Assembly (NCBI GenBank): GCA_038380435.1
Contig: JAWZYU010000008.1
Span: 76,274,020-76,338,019, forward strand
Length of the DNA: 64,000 bases
Source of the DNA: Ryuthela nishihirai
Lineage: Eukaryota; Arthropoda; Arachnida; Araneae; Heptathelidae
Direction: 5' to 3'
Shown: one piece after another, positions 1 through 10,405 of the stretch
How the letters are laid out: each line of letters begins with the position of its first letter
How positions within the stretch are numbered: the stretch's first letter is position 1
Made by a program: the position numbers and the translations under genes
The notes under the pieces: model-generated
What the model saw: only the letters and a program-made list of their open reading frames with translations
What the model was told of the DNA's origin: nothing
Database searches by the model: none

Positions 1-84
1 CCAAACAACTCGGGATTTTGACATAATGGGACAACACATTAGACAACTCGGGATTAGATCATATTGCTCATTTAAATTAAAACA
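1..84 (+). repeat. Left 84-bp terminal inverted repeat
   Basis: Pairs base for base with 6019 down to 5936, with one T/G difference near position 18. It begins CCAAACAACTCGGG and ends in an AT-rich stretch. Confidence 0.8.
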
Positions 85-164
85 GAAAAGCTTTTCAATT
101 ACAAGCAAAGCATGCCAAAAACGTAAAGTTAACTGTACGCAGTTAGAAAATAATCTAGCAGTGA

Positions 165-555
165 GTTGGGTTGGGTTGTTTTACCTCTGAGCGGCACTTT
201 TTTGCACACCATGGGCTAAATGGCCAGGTCACATGGACCCCGAAGGCTCAGAGAAGGTTGGGGGAGGGGACCCACTGGAACAGCTGTTGGGAGACAAATG
301 GTAGCCTCCCGTCAATGCCATCCATCGTGTTCTATTAACGTGCACAGGGTATGGCTCTCCCGCACACGGGGCCACGGCTTAACGTCCCATCCGACGGACG
401 GCGGCCTTTCCAAGCCCATCGGTGTCCCCTACTGACCGTGGACAGGGCTGGGAATTTTGCGGAGATAAATCTCAACGCTGACCCAGCTGGGACTCGAACC
501 TGGGAACTACAGATTACGAGCCTGGCGCGCTAACCGACTGAGCCACCCCCGCCCC
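165..555 (-). mobile_element. SINE-A copy, full length
   Basis: Full-length tRNA-derived SINE read on the minus strand. The tRNA-like head (A box TGGCTCAG, B box GGTTCGAGTCC) is at the high-coordinate end, and the AACCCAACC tail is near 165-180. It is flanked by a perfect 12-bp target duplication, ATCTAGCAGTGA, at 153-164 and 556-567. The duplication fixes both ends. Confidence 0.9.
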
Positions 556-763
556 ATCTAGCAGTGAAATTGTTTAATATCAAAGCATTATCTATGTTTT
601 AATATAGCTACAGAAACTGAAAGATTGTAACGAAAAAACAAATGCCAGCACGTGAGATGATTGACGAAGGGTTCATCTTTTTTCTAAAATTTGAGAGTGA
701 AATATTTTACACTCATCTAATAGTCAACGTTCATTTCATTAGCAAATTACTTTGAAATTTTCT

Positions 764-1150
764 GGGGCGGGGGTGGCTCAGTCGGTAGCGCGCCAGGCTC
801 GTAATCTGTAGTTCCCAGGTTCGAGTCCCAGCTGGGTCAGCGTTGAGATTTATCTCCGCAAAATTCCCAGCCCTGTCCACGGTCAGTAGGGGACACCGAT
901 GGGCTTGGAAAGGCCGCCGTCCGTCGGATGGGAAGTTAAGCCGTGGCCCCGTGTGCGGGAGAGTCATACCCTGTGCACGTTAAAGAACACGCTGGATGGC
1001 CTTGACCGGAGGCTACTATCTGTCTCCCAACAGCTGTTCCAGTGGGTCCCCTCCCCCAACCTTCTCTGAGCCTTCGGGGTCCATGTGACCTGGCTATTTA
1101 GCCCATGGTGTGCAAAAAAGTGCCGCTCAGAGGTAAAACAACCCAAATTA
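764..1150 (+). mobile_element. SINE-A copy, full length
   Basis: Same element as 165-555 in the opposite orientation and closely similar throughout. The tRNA-like head is at about 766-840. The short repeat AAATTTTCT at 755-763 and 1151-1159 is a candidate target duplication. Together with the copy at 165-555 it makes a long inverted pair that could form a hairpin in a transcript. Confidence 0.85.
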
Positions 1151-1159
1151 AAATTTTCT

Positions 1160-1655
1160 ATCACAATCGAATGAATTCTAATAAGTTGTTGTATGCCCCA
1201 CTGAAAGCAAACTTTACAGTAAAAACGAAAGTGATACTGGCGTCATATTCTTCTCACGACACAAAACAACAGCTGCCATGATGGTTTTATTAGTAGCTGT
1301 TATCCGAAATATTGAAACTTAATCTCCTGAACATTAAAATATCAGAGTTCATTTCAACTAAATACGGTACTATTTAATAATCACAAGAGTTTTACTAATA
1401 TTATACTAGTGTATTAATATATATAACGTCAGGGGAGGCTCCCCCCAAAGTAACTCGGAGTTAGCAAAATTCGAAGCGACTTCGTAAAATCTGCGTGAGA
1501 TGTGAAAATTTGTAAAGTTTTTTGTAAAATTACTGCTGCAAAGTTTTCTAGGGCAAAGAAGCTTCAATTCGTTTGTACAAGATAACAGAAAATTTGTTGC
1601 TTTTGATTGTAGACGAATGTATAATTATGCAAATAATGACAAAGGGATAATCAAC
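1160..1655. other. No gene seen
   Basis: AT-rich sequence with no convincing reading frame or repeat relative elsewhere in the window. Confidence 0.5.
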
Positions 1656-1789
1656 CAGTGGCATACCCAAGGGGGAGATTATAACCCATCCCCCTTTGAG
1701 GAATTGAATAACCTAAATTTCATTATGAAACCCTCAAAAATCAGGCACTCTGGACCTCACCTCACCTTAATTTTTTGGATACGCCAATG
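1656..1789. mobile_element. Short hAT-type MITE
   Basis: A 134-bp element beginning CAGTGGCATACCCAA and ending with an imperfect inverted copy (reverse complement CATTGGCGTATCCAA). It is flanked by a perfect 8-bp duplication, TAATCAAC, at 1648-1655 and 1790-1797. CAG-type termini with an 8-bp duplication are characteristic of hAT elements. It is non-coding. Confidence 0.85.
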
Positions 1790-1797
1790 TAATCAAC

Positions 1798-3191
1798 CAC
1801 CTTCAAGTTGTTTCTAATGCAGTGAAAGCACGGAGGTATGAATGAGAGGAGAGCCCTAACGCGCTATCCCTGTCGAAGGTCATGATGCTGACGCAGCAGG
1901 GTGGTAGCCATGTTGTTGCTTCCAAAACAAACCGTCTGTCGCTGCAATCAAACCTACTTTTCACGTGCTATACTCAGTTTTACTATGCGTTATATATGGG
2001 AAGATTATTTTTTTACGACTAAGAGAAAGCCCATTTAAGCTATTTGGAATTTAATTGCTTTTTTTTAATGCAATGAATATTTATATAATATTTAATATAG
2101 CAGACATATATTACATTTCATATAGCAGTGTATTTTGTTGAATACGATAATAACAAACAATTACAAGATTTTGAAAGTTTATTTATACTGCACTGATAAT
2201 AGTAGAAAACATTTATGGATAAAACATAAAAGTTATATACAATATCAGCATTTAAACTGCAAAAAATCACATTTGAAGATTCAGAAAATAGCTGTTTTAT
2301 GTTTAAAAAAAAATCCGATTCCACAAAAATAAAAAAATTTGCCTAACAAAACTAAATAAAAGCAATAATGTAGGAGCCAAAATGTAGATTTTAAAAACAC
2401 TTTAAACTTTGGAGGAGAAATCATGTATAACATACCTACATTAAAATGCTTTCCAGTGATTTTTCACAATAATAATGATTCAACTCCAAAACTATGTTAA
2501 TAAGTTATGACACCCATTATTAAGACAATTATGAGTGTACTGAATTTTCATTTTAAATGCATAAGCCTATTTTTACTGAATTTGTTATTAATTCTTCAAA
2601 AATTTCTGAACTTAAAAGCCTTATTCATAAACTGTTTTAAATAAAAAAAATTCCAAAACTTCATTAAAATAAAAGTACAGTCAATTTAAATATAAATCTT
2701 ATTCAGAATATAAATAATCAGATCATTTTCTCTATGGGATTTGAAAGGACTACATTCTGCAATTTCTGATTGAAATGGAATCTTTGAATTGAATAAGTTT
2801 ATTTCACCCAAACATACGTATATTTACTAATGAACTGATACTGTACTAATGAACAAAAATTTTTATTATTAAACAAAAATATATATATTGGGAGGTTTTT
2901 TAGACATAAAAGTCAATTGAGGAAAAAAAATCATTTCTCACATAAAGTATCTCATTAAATTTAAATCCAAAAAAAACATACTTTCATAAACAGTAAATAC
3001 ATTTATATGCAGTGGGTTCTGAATTTTAAATCTGCATACTTTATTACTTTTCATATATTAAATTATACATCATACCTTAAATGAAGATTTTCAGCAATCA
3101 AGCAGTCTTCATACTCTCTTTCAAATAAGAAATTTATCAAAAAACAAATATGATAGCTTTAATTTTGATTTTTCTGACTTATGATTAATTT
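1798..3191. other. No gene seen
   Basis: Very AT-rich sequence with only short random frames. No recognisable repeat or RNA gene. Confidence 0.5.
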
Positions 3192-3265
3192 GGATGCCAA
3201 TAGCTCAATTGCTAGAGCACATGATATGTAACTAAGAGGTTATTAATTCAAGTCTTACTAAGTTG
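3192..3265 (+). repeat. Degenerate tRNA-like segment
   Basis: TAGCTCAATTGCTAGAGCA resembles a tRNA D-arm and A box, and a weak B-box-like stretch (GGTTATTAATTCAAGTC) follows at about 3238. The spacing fits a tRNA-derived SINE head. The body is too decayed to assign to SINE-A or SINE-B, and it is not a functional tRNA. Confidence 0.3.
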
Positions 3266-3335
3266 AAAAATCAATTTGTATTATTAAAACTGTAGTTTAA
3301 TTACAGGATTAATGACTATAATTAAACTACATAAT

Positions 3336-3640
3336 AGTTTGGTCCATTCTAATAATTTGCTATGTTAGTAAAACTTGGACCCTCTTTAAGCAAGGTAAAC
3401 TAAAACTTGATACCCTTGATTCTATATGCTTACAACACAATATCTTGGGCATTAGGTGGTTTGAACTAAGCAAAGATGATGCTAGTCAGAAATTCCTTAG
3501 AGCAGCAGTGTACAAGAGATTGGTAATTTATTCAGCTATGTTGCCCACATACATAACTGTAGATTTGCATATAGGATAATGAAGTGTACCTAATACCTAA
3601 ATACCTTAGATTACAATGAGGTGGGCAGTTTAAACCTAAC
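3336..3640 (+). mobile_element. F1 LINE 3'-end fossil
   Basis: Decayed + strand relative of the 3' coding end of the F1 element at 8595-12264. Translated fragments such as KTWTLFKQGKLKLDTLDS align with the conserved ETWTLCKQGNRKLDAFDS and the following ILGIR stretch of the minus copy. Stops and indels are frequent, and the (ATC)n tail is not preserved. Confidence 0.7.
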
Positions 3641-3742
3641 CTCATTAAAATTAATCTGCAGTGGCCAAATGATATTTGGAGGACTAAATAACACTCTTAA
3701 AACACACAATTAAAAAGACCTTCTTGCTCAGAAATTAAATAG

Positions 3743-4114
3743 ATTAAAATTCTTTGTCATTGAACAATAAATTTTTTAAGTTTTGCTTCAAACTAATTGC
3801 ATGTTAAAAGGTATTAGGAGAAAACTCAGAGGCTTTTCAGAGCAAGGACAGTGCTCCTTCTTCAGCGAAGTGACACTATGTGAAAAGGTGAATGAAGATG
3901 GACACTTTGTGAGTCACAGAGACTTCATCAATTAAATTGGACACTATGACAATACCTTGTGACTGAAGTAGTCACCACATAGTGTCACCTCACTGAAGGA
4001 ACACTGTCATTGCTCTGGAAAGTTTCTGAGTTTTCTCCTAAAAACTTTTAACATGAAAATAATTTGAAGGATAAACTTAAAAATTTTTATTATTCAACGA
4101 CAGAGAATTTTAAT
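3743..4114. mobile_element. Foldback MITE with ~165-bp arms
   Basis: Nearly the whole element is an inverted repeat. The left arm, starting ATTAAAATTCTTTGTC, pairs with the right arm, ending GACAGAGAATTTTAAT, over about 165 bases with scattered mismatches. Inner landmarks such as AGGAGAAAACTCAGA and GTGACACTATGTG occur in both arms. The centre is about 60 bp. It is non-coding and the superfamily is unknown. Confidence 0.75.
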
Positions 4115-4224
4115 TTATTTTAGCACTGGTCTGACCTTGATAATCTATAGTTGCTTGAGAATTGTGTATGCATATAGTTCAATTAGAAGAATACCAAGAT
4201 TCATTTCCCTGAGATTTATTAATG

Positions 4225-4447
4225 TACACTCTTAGACAAAATAATTGACCTACCTCAAAGCAAGTGTCCCATTGTAATGAAACATAGCACATGCAATTCA
4301 ACTGCACTCTGGAACGACCTGGATGTTCATTGGTGGTGAAACCTTAGTCATTTGCATGCCTGGCCAAGAGGCATTTGTAATACTGGCTTTCACAGGTTTG
4401 TGGATTATTTTAATGGGGTGCATCATATTTTTTTGTCCAAGTGTGTA
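4225..4447. mobile_element. Tc1/mariner-type MITE
   Basis: Short element with termini TACACTCTTAGACAAAA and, inverted, TACACACTTGGACAAAA. TA at both tips would be the target dinucleotide duplication. The interior (223 bp overall) has no transposase frame. Confidence 0.65.
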
Positions 4448-4799
4448 AGAGAAAAAATTACATTATGTAAACTGGGTTTGTAATTAAATGAAGCAGCTGA
4501 GTAAATACCAAACATGCTCTAAAAGAATAAAAGTACATCTTCTCTTCTATAAGTATTTGCAAACGAAATAAAGAGACGTACAAAAAACCTGTGACTTCTT
4601 TCTATACCATGCTGAAGTTATTATAAAACTTCTGTATATCCCAGTATTTTTAAAATTTTTAAGTTACATTAAAAAATTTCAAATATAAACAATTAACAAC
4701 TTTGCTAATTTAAAGATCAACAATTTTCAAAAAAACATTGGATGAAATGAATTTACTGAAATATATATTCCTAAACATCCACCATGAAATCTTATTACT

Positions 4800-5445
4800 T
4801 GGAAAAATAATTCAATGTGATCTTGATTCCAAGACTGGATGTTCTGTTAATACTAGAGACTGAAGCATGGTTTTCAAACTTTGAATACAAACAAGAAATC
4901 CTAAGAAACCAATTTTCCTATTGGATGATAAAATTTTATCACCATTTCTGCTCACTTTCAGAGATGTTAGATAAATTTCAATGACACTAAAGCAAATTAA
5001 ATACACTTTCATAATTTCTTTTGCACAATGCCTTTTTTAAGTGATATTGTTTGACATTCCTAGAGTTTAGAATGTCAAACAAGTTATTGATTATTCTGAT
5101 GAATGCAACAGTGGCTCAGATCCTCTAAATTGTAATAATTTTAATTCTACATTGCAGAATTCTATTGCATCTGCCACAGATTTGCTTAAAAGTTGAGTAA
5201 CCAACCTTACTTTCTTTTTTGTTTCCAAAATTGCACATGAGAAACCTTTAACTTATTACCTAGATTCAAGCCTTCGCTTTCTTGCAGTTCATGAAGGGCT
5301 AATATATACTTCCATTCAATAAAACTGTTATCGGGATCAACTATTACTTTTTTTTCTGCCAAAGTATTCATTACCAACTTAAGCATATGGCAAGGATCCA
5401 AGAAGACTGATATTGTTTCTCCAGTATCCAAATTTATAAAGATTG
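4800..5445 (-). pseudogene. P-superfamily (THAP9-like) transposase fossil
   Basis: Two minus-strand open stretches resemble P-element/THAP9 transposase. The one at 5207-5431 carries FLDPCHMLKLVMNTLAEKK and a WKYI..LHELQE.EGL..GNKL run typical of the catalytic and insertion region. Sequence at 5090-5200 continues as QLLSKSVADAIEFC. The one at 4812-5012 carries SSNRKIGFLGFLVCIQSLK, matching the C-terminal region of the family. Frames are broken between blocks, and the N-terminal THAP zinc finger is not visible. Transposases of this family cut and paste P-like elements. The host element is probably the one bounded by the inverted repeats at 1-84 and 5936-6019. Confidence 0.75.
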
Positions 5446-5739
5446 TATTTAATGCTTTTCGATCAAGTGAATCATAGAAAATACAAATTTCACCTAATCC
5501 TTATCCCAGGAGCTGCTTTAATTTATATAATAACTGAAAGGAGTACAGTGCTATACCCTTAATATTTTGGCAACCACTGTTATTTCTAAATTTATTTTTT
5601 CTTTCTTCCCCTAAAAGCACGATTTTAAGCTTTAGCAAAATATTTCTTATTCCATTTTTTTTTAAAACAAAAGTAATCCAAAAGTGAAATATAGAATTCC
5701 AAGAATTTAAACTTTTATTTCAAAATGTTCAAAAATGAA

Positions 5740-5925
5740 CAGTTGAGTTGTTTTACATCTAAGTGGTATTTTTGGAAAGCTGTTAGCAGACATCATAGCC
5801 TCCTGATAAAGCCATATAGTATGTTCCTCAGCATACACATGGTATGTATCTCCTACATGGGGTGGCCACCTTAAACTCCATCCGGCAGACAATGGCTTTT
5901 TCAAGCTTCACAAAATTTCTTTCCA
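5740..5925 (-). mobile_element. SINE-A fossil, strongly diverged
   Basis: Landmarks of the SINE-A body survive in order: a TTGTTTTACATCTAAGTGG tail-proximal block, CATAGCCTCC, the GTATG...GGGGTGGCC block and TCCGGCAGACAATGGC. Identity is low and the tRNA head is lost, so this is an old copy. Confidence 0.6.
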
Positions 5926-5935
5926 ATTGTACACT

Positions 5936-6019
5936 TGTTTTAATTTAAATGAGCAATATGATCTAATCCCGAGTTGTCTAATGTGTTGTCCCATTATGTC
6001 ACAATCCCGAGTTGTTTGG
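5936..6019 (-). repeat. Right 84-bp terminal inverted repeat
   Basis: Reverse complement of 1-84 with one mismatch. The outer boundary is sharp: similarity ends at GAGTTGTTTGG, the mirror of the first base of the window. Confidence 0.8.
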
Positions 6020-6284
6020 AAACTGTGAATACAATATGAAGATTTCTTTAGCTTATTACATTCTTGTATTCAAGGCTGTATTTACTCCTGAGCTATCTAA
6101 ACTACAACTTAGTGCCTTGCAATATGAGGGGCCTCAAAGAAATACATTTCAAGTTTTATTGTTAGGAAAAAAATTATATTTAATTTACTGTGCAAACATT
6201 CTTCATCTTAACCTAGCACTGCAGGAATAATGTTCTCACATCAATTTCCTGTTAAATTTTCACTGCTCCCTTCAATCATAATAT

Positions 6285-6728
6285 ACAGGGTGAATCTGAA
6301 AAAGTGGGCAAAACTTTACGGGGTGGTAGAACGCAGCTATACGAGCAATATTCGTCATAGAAAGTATGGGCGGAACGCAAACGGCGAGCCGCTAGGTGGC
6401 GTTGGAAATGGTATAAAAGGGTCGGTCCTCGCACCCAACGGTATTTCTACCGTGGATTGCCGAGAGGATGGCTGGTTATACTAACCACGAAATGGCGGAT
6501 ATGCACTTTGTGTACGGTGCGGCGGACCGGAATGCAAGTGAGGCACAGAGACGTTTCTGAAGTATCTCCTCTCCTTCTTGTGTTCATTCTTTAAATGTGA
6601 CAGTGGAAAACTACCTTTTAACTTCTCACCGCTTGTGTTCCGACCATACATTCTATGACGAATATTGCTCGTATAGCTGCGTTCTACCACCCCATAAAGT
6701 TTTGCCCACTTTTTCAGATTCACCCTGT
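6285..6728. mobile_element. Mariner-type deletion derivative with 104-bp TIRs
   Basis: Inverted repeats 6285-6388 and 6625-6728 match at about 98 of 104 positions, starting ACAGGGTGAATCTGAAAAAG and flanked by TATA on both sides, consistent with TA target duplication. The interior keeps the beginning of a transposase gene, so this is an internally deleted derivative rather than an unrelated MITE. Confidence 0.85.
6468..6560 (+). pseudogene. N-terminal stub of a mariner-type transposase
   Basis: Thirty codons from ATG at 6468 to a TGA. The stretch HEMADMHFVYGAADRNASEA resembles the helix-turn-helix start (DUF4817-like) seen in many arthropod mariner-related transposases (recalled, not searched). 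The frame stops where the internal deletion of the parent element begins. It lies between the two inverted repeats of the element. Confidence 0.6.
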
Positions 6729-6780
6729 ATATACACTTCAACTTTTGAATTTTTGGGGCTTCTTAAATTTGTATAGCTTA

Positions 6781-6983
6781 AATAATAAATATCCCCTCAC
6801 ACAGCTGCTTGCCACAGAGGTCTGACAGGAGCCTTTCACTTTATATGCCATAGTATAAGGTCTATGACGATGGCAGGACCTCAGCAGAAAACAACACAAA
6901 CATCCATGCCTTACCCAGGGCTGAAACCTAAGTCCTTTTGATCAATAGCCAAGCACGCTAACCACTCGGCCATAGGATAGCGT
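6781..6983 (-). mobile_element. SINE-B copy
   Basis: Minus-strand tRNA-derived SINE. The head (GCCGAGTGGTTAGCGTGCTT-like) is near 6950-6980, and the CAGCTGCTTG...GGGGATATTTATT tail is near 6781-6810. A near-perfect 10-bp duplication, GTAYAGCTTA, lies at 6771-6780 and 6984-6993. Confidence 0.85.
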
Positions 6984-6993
6984 GTACAGCTTA

Positions 6994-8584
6994 GGGTCTC
7001 AGAAGGTCAAAGTCCAAACCTTCCTATACTCCTATAGTGTTGGAACTATGAATTCTGAAACCTGGGGCAAAAAATATGACCCCACATACACTGTCAATCA
7101 TTGTGGTTTTATTGAATAATAAAGTGTGTGCTATGTATATTTACCATAAAGATAATATAACCACAAGGCATATAATACAACATAAAAATTACCTATATAA
7201 TCAAACAATAACAAAAATTATAAATATATAAAATCCAAATGAAAATATTAAGAAAATCTGTATTTTTTTAAAATTTCTGTATAAAAATTATTTTTTTCTA
7301 TCAATTATACATTGAATCTACTAACATAGGTTGTAAGTCTGTAATAAACAAAATGAAGTAATAAATTCTTTAAGAAACATAATTCAAAAATACATCTGTG
7401 GTCCACCATAAAATTTCATGCCCCACTTATCCCACCCTACTTCCAGATTTCTTGTTTACAACCATAAATGCTAGATGTCAATGCAATGTTATTGTAATAA
7501 AGTAAGACTATAGTTAATTATTAATGGCCAAAGATAGTGGTGGTTTCTGGATTTCTAATTGGGCAAGTAGATGCAGAAATATCTAGAAAATTGAAAATAT
7601 TTCTGTAACATTAATAACTACAACCTGCTGTTAACATATATTTAGAGGAAAAAAAAATATTCTATTTTCACAAAAGTAATTTACATAAAACTATTTCTTG
7701 ACGCTACCTGTTGACCTTAAAGTCAACAGGTAGCTCTGGATTTACTATTTATTGATTAATTAATTCTACTGTTTTATTTGTATAATTTTTCTGTTAACTG
7801 TTTCCTTCTCTGACAAGAAAGTGCAGAAAGTGATGCAAATTAGCTTAAAATTATGTTTATAACATTTGGTTATAACTTTTTAAATTTTAACTGCTGGAAG
7901 TCACTTGTAACCTAATTTGTATTACATCATTATTAAAAACCTTAATTTACAGTTATACTATTCATATTCACTGTTCTGAATGTAGCAATATGTGTGTTGT
8001 TTTGATGTGAAGCCCCAAGATCTCAGGGCTTCATCTATACCACATAATAAACCTTTAAGTATTGATTAGACATTTTTAAAACTTTGTACTGAGTGTGTTT
8101 AAAATTTTCTAATATTTCAGATAATGGATAAAGGGTACAATCACATCTATCCAAGATATTTTTTGATAGATGAGGAACTTAACATCTTCCACAGACAAAG
8201 TGTGTCGTCATCAAAATTCTTTGTTTCGTGATAAAATCAAAAATTCATGAAACTAATCAAACAGAAACATTAGCAAAACTGTTTTCTACAATGCTTCTCG
8301 TCTCTCTTTATTTAATGGAAAGCTGAAATAAAAGATAATTTCTATGTTTTGGCCATAAGCTGACAGTGCATTTTAATTTACAGTGCAAAAAATTAAGCAT
8401 CTTTTCAAGAAATTTAACTGAAAAAAAAAACAGTAACGAACAGTAAACCATAGAATTAAGTTTGAAATAGATATGTAAAATTTGTAACACACCTCTAAAC
8501 TCGTAAAAGGAAAAAAAAAAATCTTTTGTGTGATGACACTCCCGACTTTTAGAGGTAGCTACAACCCTGAATTTGTGCTTATTT
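6994..8584. other. No gene seen; one hairpin
   Basis: AT-rich intergenic DNA with no coding signal. A perfect 13-bp stem (GCTACCTGTTGAC) with a 6-nt loop sits at 7703-7734. Confidence 0.55.
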
Positions 8585-8594
8585 ATAAATATAT

Positions 8595-8612
8595 CATCAT
8601 CATCATCATCAT
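8595..8612. repeat. (ATC)n microsatellite forming the F1 3' tail
   Basis: Six ATC units at the 3' junction of F1. The same tail, shorter, marks the 3' ends of the F1 copies near 18772 and 36817, so it belongs to the retrotransposon rather than to slippage in host DNA. Confidence 0.8.
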
Positions 8613-8632
8613 CCTCCTCAACCAGCCATGGG

Positions 8633-9175
8633 CTACGGAGGTCCAACCAGACTGCGCAGTTTAATTCTCCAAGCATATCTGCCCTGAGCTACATCTGCTG
8701 CATCCGGCCACTGCACACCAATTCTAACAAGGTCCTGTTTGACACTGTCTGCCCACCGCATCCTAGGTCTCCCCCACCTTCTGAGGCCTCTAGGCACACT
8801 GTTCATAACCCTATTCGCCAATCTATAATTATCCATACGGGCAACATGGCCAAACCAGCGGAGTCTCTCTCTGCAAAATATGCTGCTTAAAGGAGGTTGC
8901 AGACTCCTTTGCCTAACCTCATCATTAGTTACAAAGCTAAATCACCTAATACCCAAGATGCTGCGTAAGCATTTAGAATCAAAAGCATCTAGTTTCCTGT
9001 TACCTTGTTTACACAGCGTCCAAGTTTCACTACCATAACTAACCCTAGAAAGAACCAAACTATTACACAGTCTAATTTTAGTCTCTAGGTGTATACGCCT
9101 ATTTCTCCACAATCTCCATAGAAAATTAAAAGTCCCGGCAGCAATACCTATTCGTCTCTTAATCTCATGCCACAC
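8633..9175 (-). pseudogene. F1 reverse transcriptase C-terminal region
   Basis: Two open blocks separated by a frameshift. The block at 8942-9175 reads RRIGIAAGTFNFLW...SETWTLCKQGNRKLDAFDSKCLRSILGIR, shown here in parts, the conserved end of RTE-like polyproteins. The block at 8633-8836 continues with VMNSVPRGLRRWGRPRMRWA. The same two blocks occur in the copies at 36965-37168 and 37347-37616 and, decayed, at 3336-3640. Confidence 0.75.
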
Positions 9176-10405
9176 ATCACCAGTATCTGTTACATAGCTC
9201 CCAAGGTAATTAAATGTGACACCTGCTCAAGACTGCAATCATTCAGATTAACTGAATCACAACCTGCCTAACCAATTTTCATCACTTTAGTTTTCTCTCT
9301 GTTTATAACCAAACCTACTCTACTACCACTCTCATCAACAGCTCGAATGAAAGAGTTCATCTCATCAACATCATTTGCCAAAAGGGCTAAATCATCAGCA
9401 TAATCTAAATCAGAAATTTTCGCATCTCCAGCCCATTTAAGGCCAAAATCTTACCCTTGAAGTGAATTTCGCATAACATAATCAACAACCAACCTAAAGA
9501 GAAAAGGAGACAAAATGCACCCTTGTCGAACACCAGAAGTAATACTAAACCAATTGCTACAAGACTTACCAACTCTCACACACGGCTCATGTGTTATTAC
9601 CGAGAGCTTTCATTATGTTAACTAACTATTCTGGTATACCATATGATCTCACAATCAACCACAAATTATGACGATCAACAGAGTCGAAAACCTTTTTGAA
9701 ATCAACAAAGCTAGCAACCAAAGGTTTCTGAAACTCTAAAAATTTCTCAACAATCTGCCTAAGTGAAAATATCTGATCTACACTTCTGAATCCACATCCC
9801 CTAACACTTCTGAATCCACACTGCTCATCACGCAATTGCCTGTCAACCAGATTCTTAATTCTATTAAATACAATCATGCAAAGAACGTTACCTGGAAGAG
9901 AGAGTAGGCTGATACCCCTATAGTTTTCAGAAGAACTACCATCACCTCTTTTGAAAATAGGAATAATGATACCTCTGCTAAAGTCCTTAGGAACCATGCC
10001 TTTATCATAAAATATATTCAAAATTTCAGTCATCCAAGTGGTAACCGAAACATTCCCAGCTCTAAGCATTTCTGTAGTAATTTCATCTACCCATTGGGAT
10101 TTATGTAGTTTAAGTTTAGAAATAGCCAAAATAAGTTCAGATTGTGTTATAGGGCGAACATTAAAGCTGCTAATGCATCTATTATCATTACAAACAATGG
10201 GAGTAGAACTAACCACATTGTTTAGAACATCACTGAAATGCTCAGTCCACCTAGCCATCACAGAATCCTCACCTTCTATAACCTTACCTTGTTTATCCTG
10301 CAATCCTTGTATGCCTGTCCGTTTTCTACCACATAGAACATTAACTATCTGGTACAGCTCTCTGCTGTTGTGCTGCCTAACAGCTTCCTCAGCTTTGTCA
10401 GCCAA
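9176..10405 (-). pseudogene. F1 reverse transcriptase, degraded
   Basis: The open block at 9626-10405 (259 codons) holds the N-terminal RT motifs: KSQWVDEITTEML (usually K..G.D.I..E.L), PIFKRGDGSSSENYRGISLL, EQCGFRS, and the catalytic aspartate in VASFVDFKKVFDSVDRHNLW. Downstream at 9391-9405 the minus strand encodes DYADD, the catalytic aspartate pair, in a different frame, followed by NDVDEMNSFIRAVDE. A short internal duplication (GCGFRS occurs twice) and at least one frameshift near 9600 break the gene. It would copy element RNA by target-primed reverse transcription. Confidence 0.85.

Larger units (their letters stand above)
1..6019. mobile_element. Putative ~6-kb DNA transposon bounded by 84-bp inverted repeats
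   Basis: Bases 1-84 are the reverse complement of 5936-6019 with one mismatch, so the window opens exactly on, or inside, the left terminus. The repeat carries two internal copies of CAACTCGGGATT. A minus-strand P-superfamily transposase fossil lies inside at about 4800-5445, and later SINE and MITE insertions fill much of the rest. A P-like parent is an inference. The left flank lies outside the window, so no target duplication can be checked. A palindromic arrangement of two independent repeats is the alternative. Confidence 0.5.

Noticed and set aside
8595..8612. CRISPR-like or tandem array
   Set aside because: A plain trinucleotide tail of a LINE; eukaryotic context and no spacers.
8573..8890. 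A 105-codon + strand frame rich in serine
   Set aside because: It is the antisense of the F1 LINE 3' end; the serine run is the ATC microsatellite.
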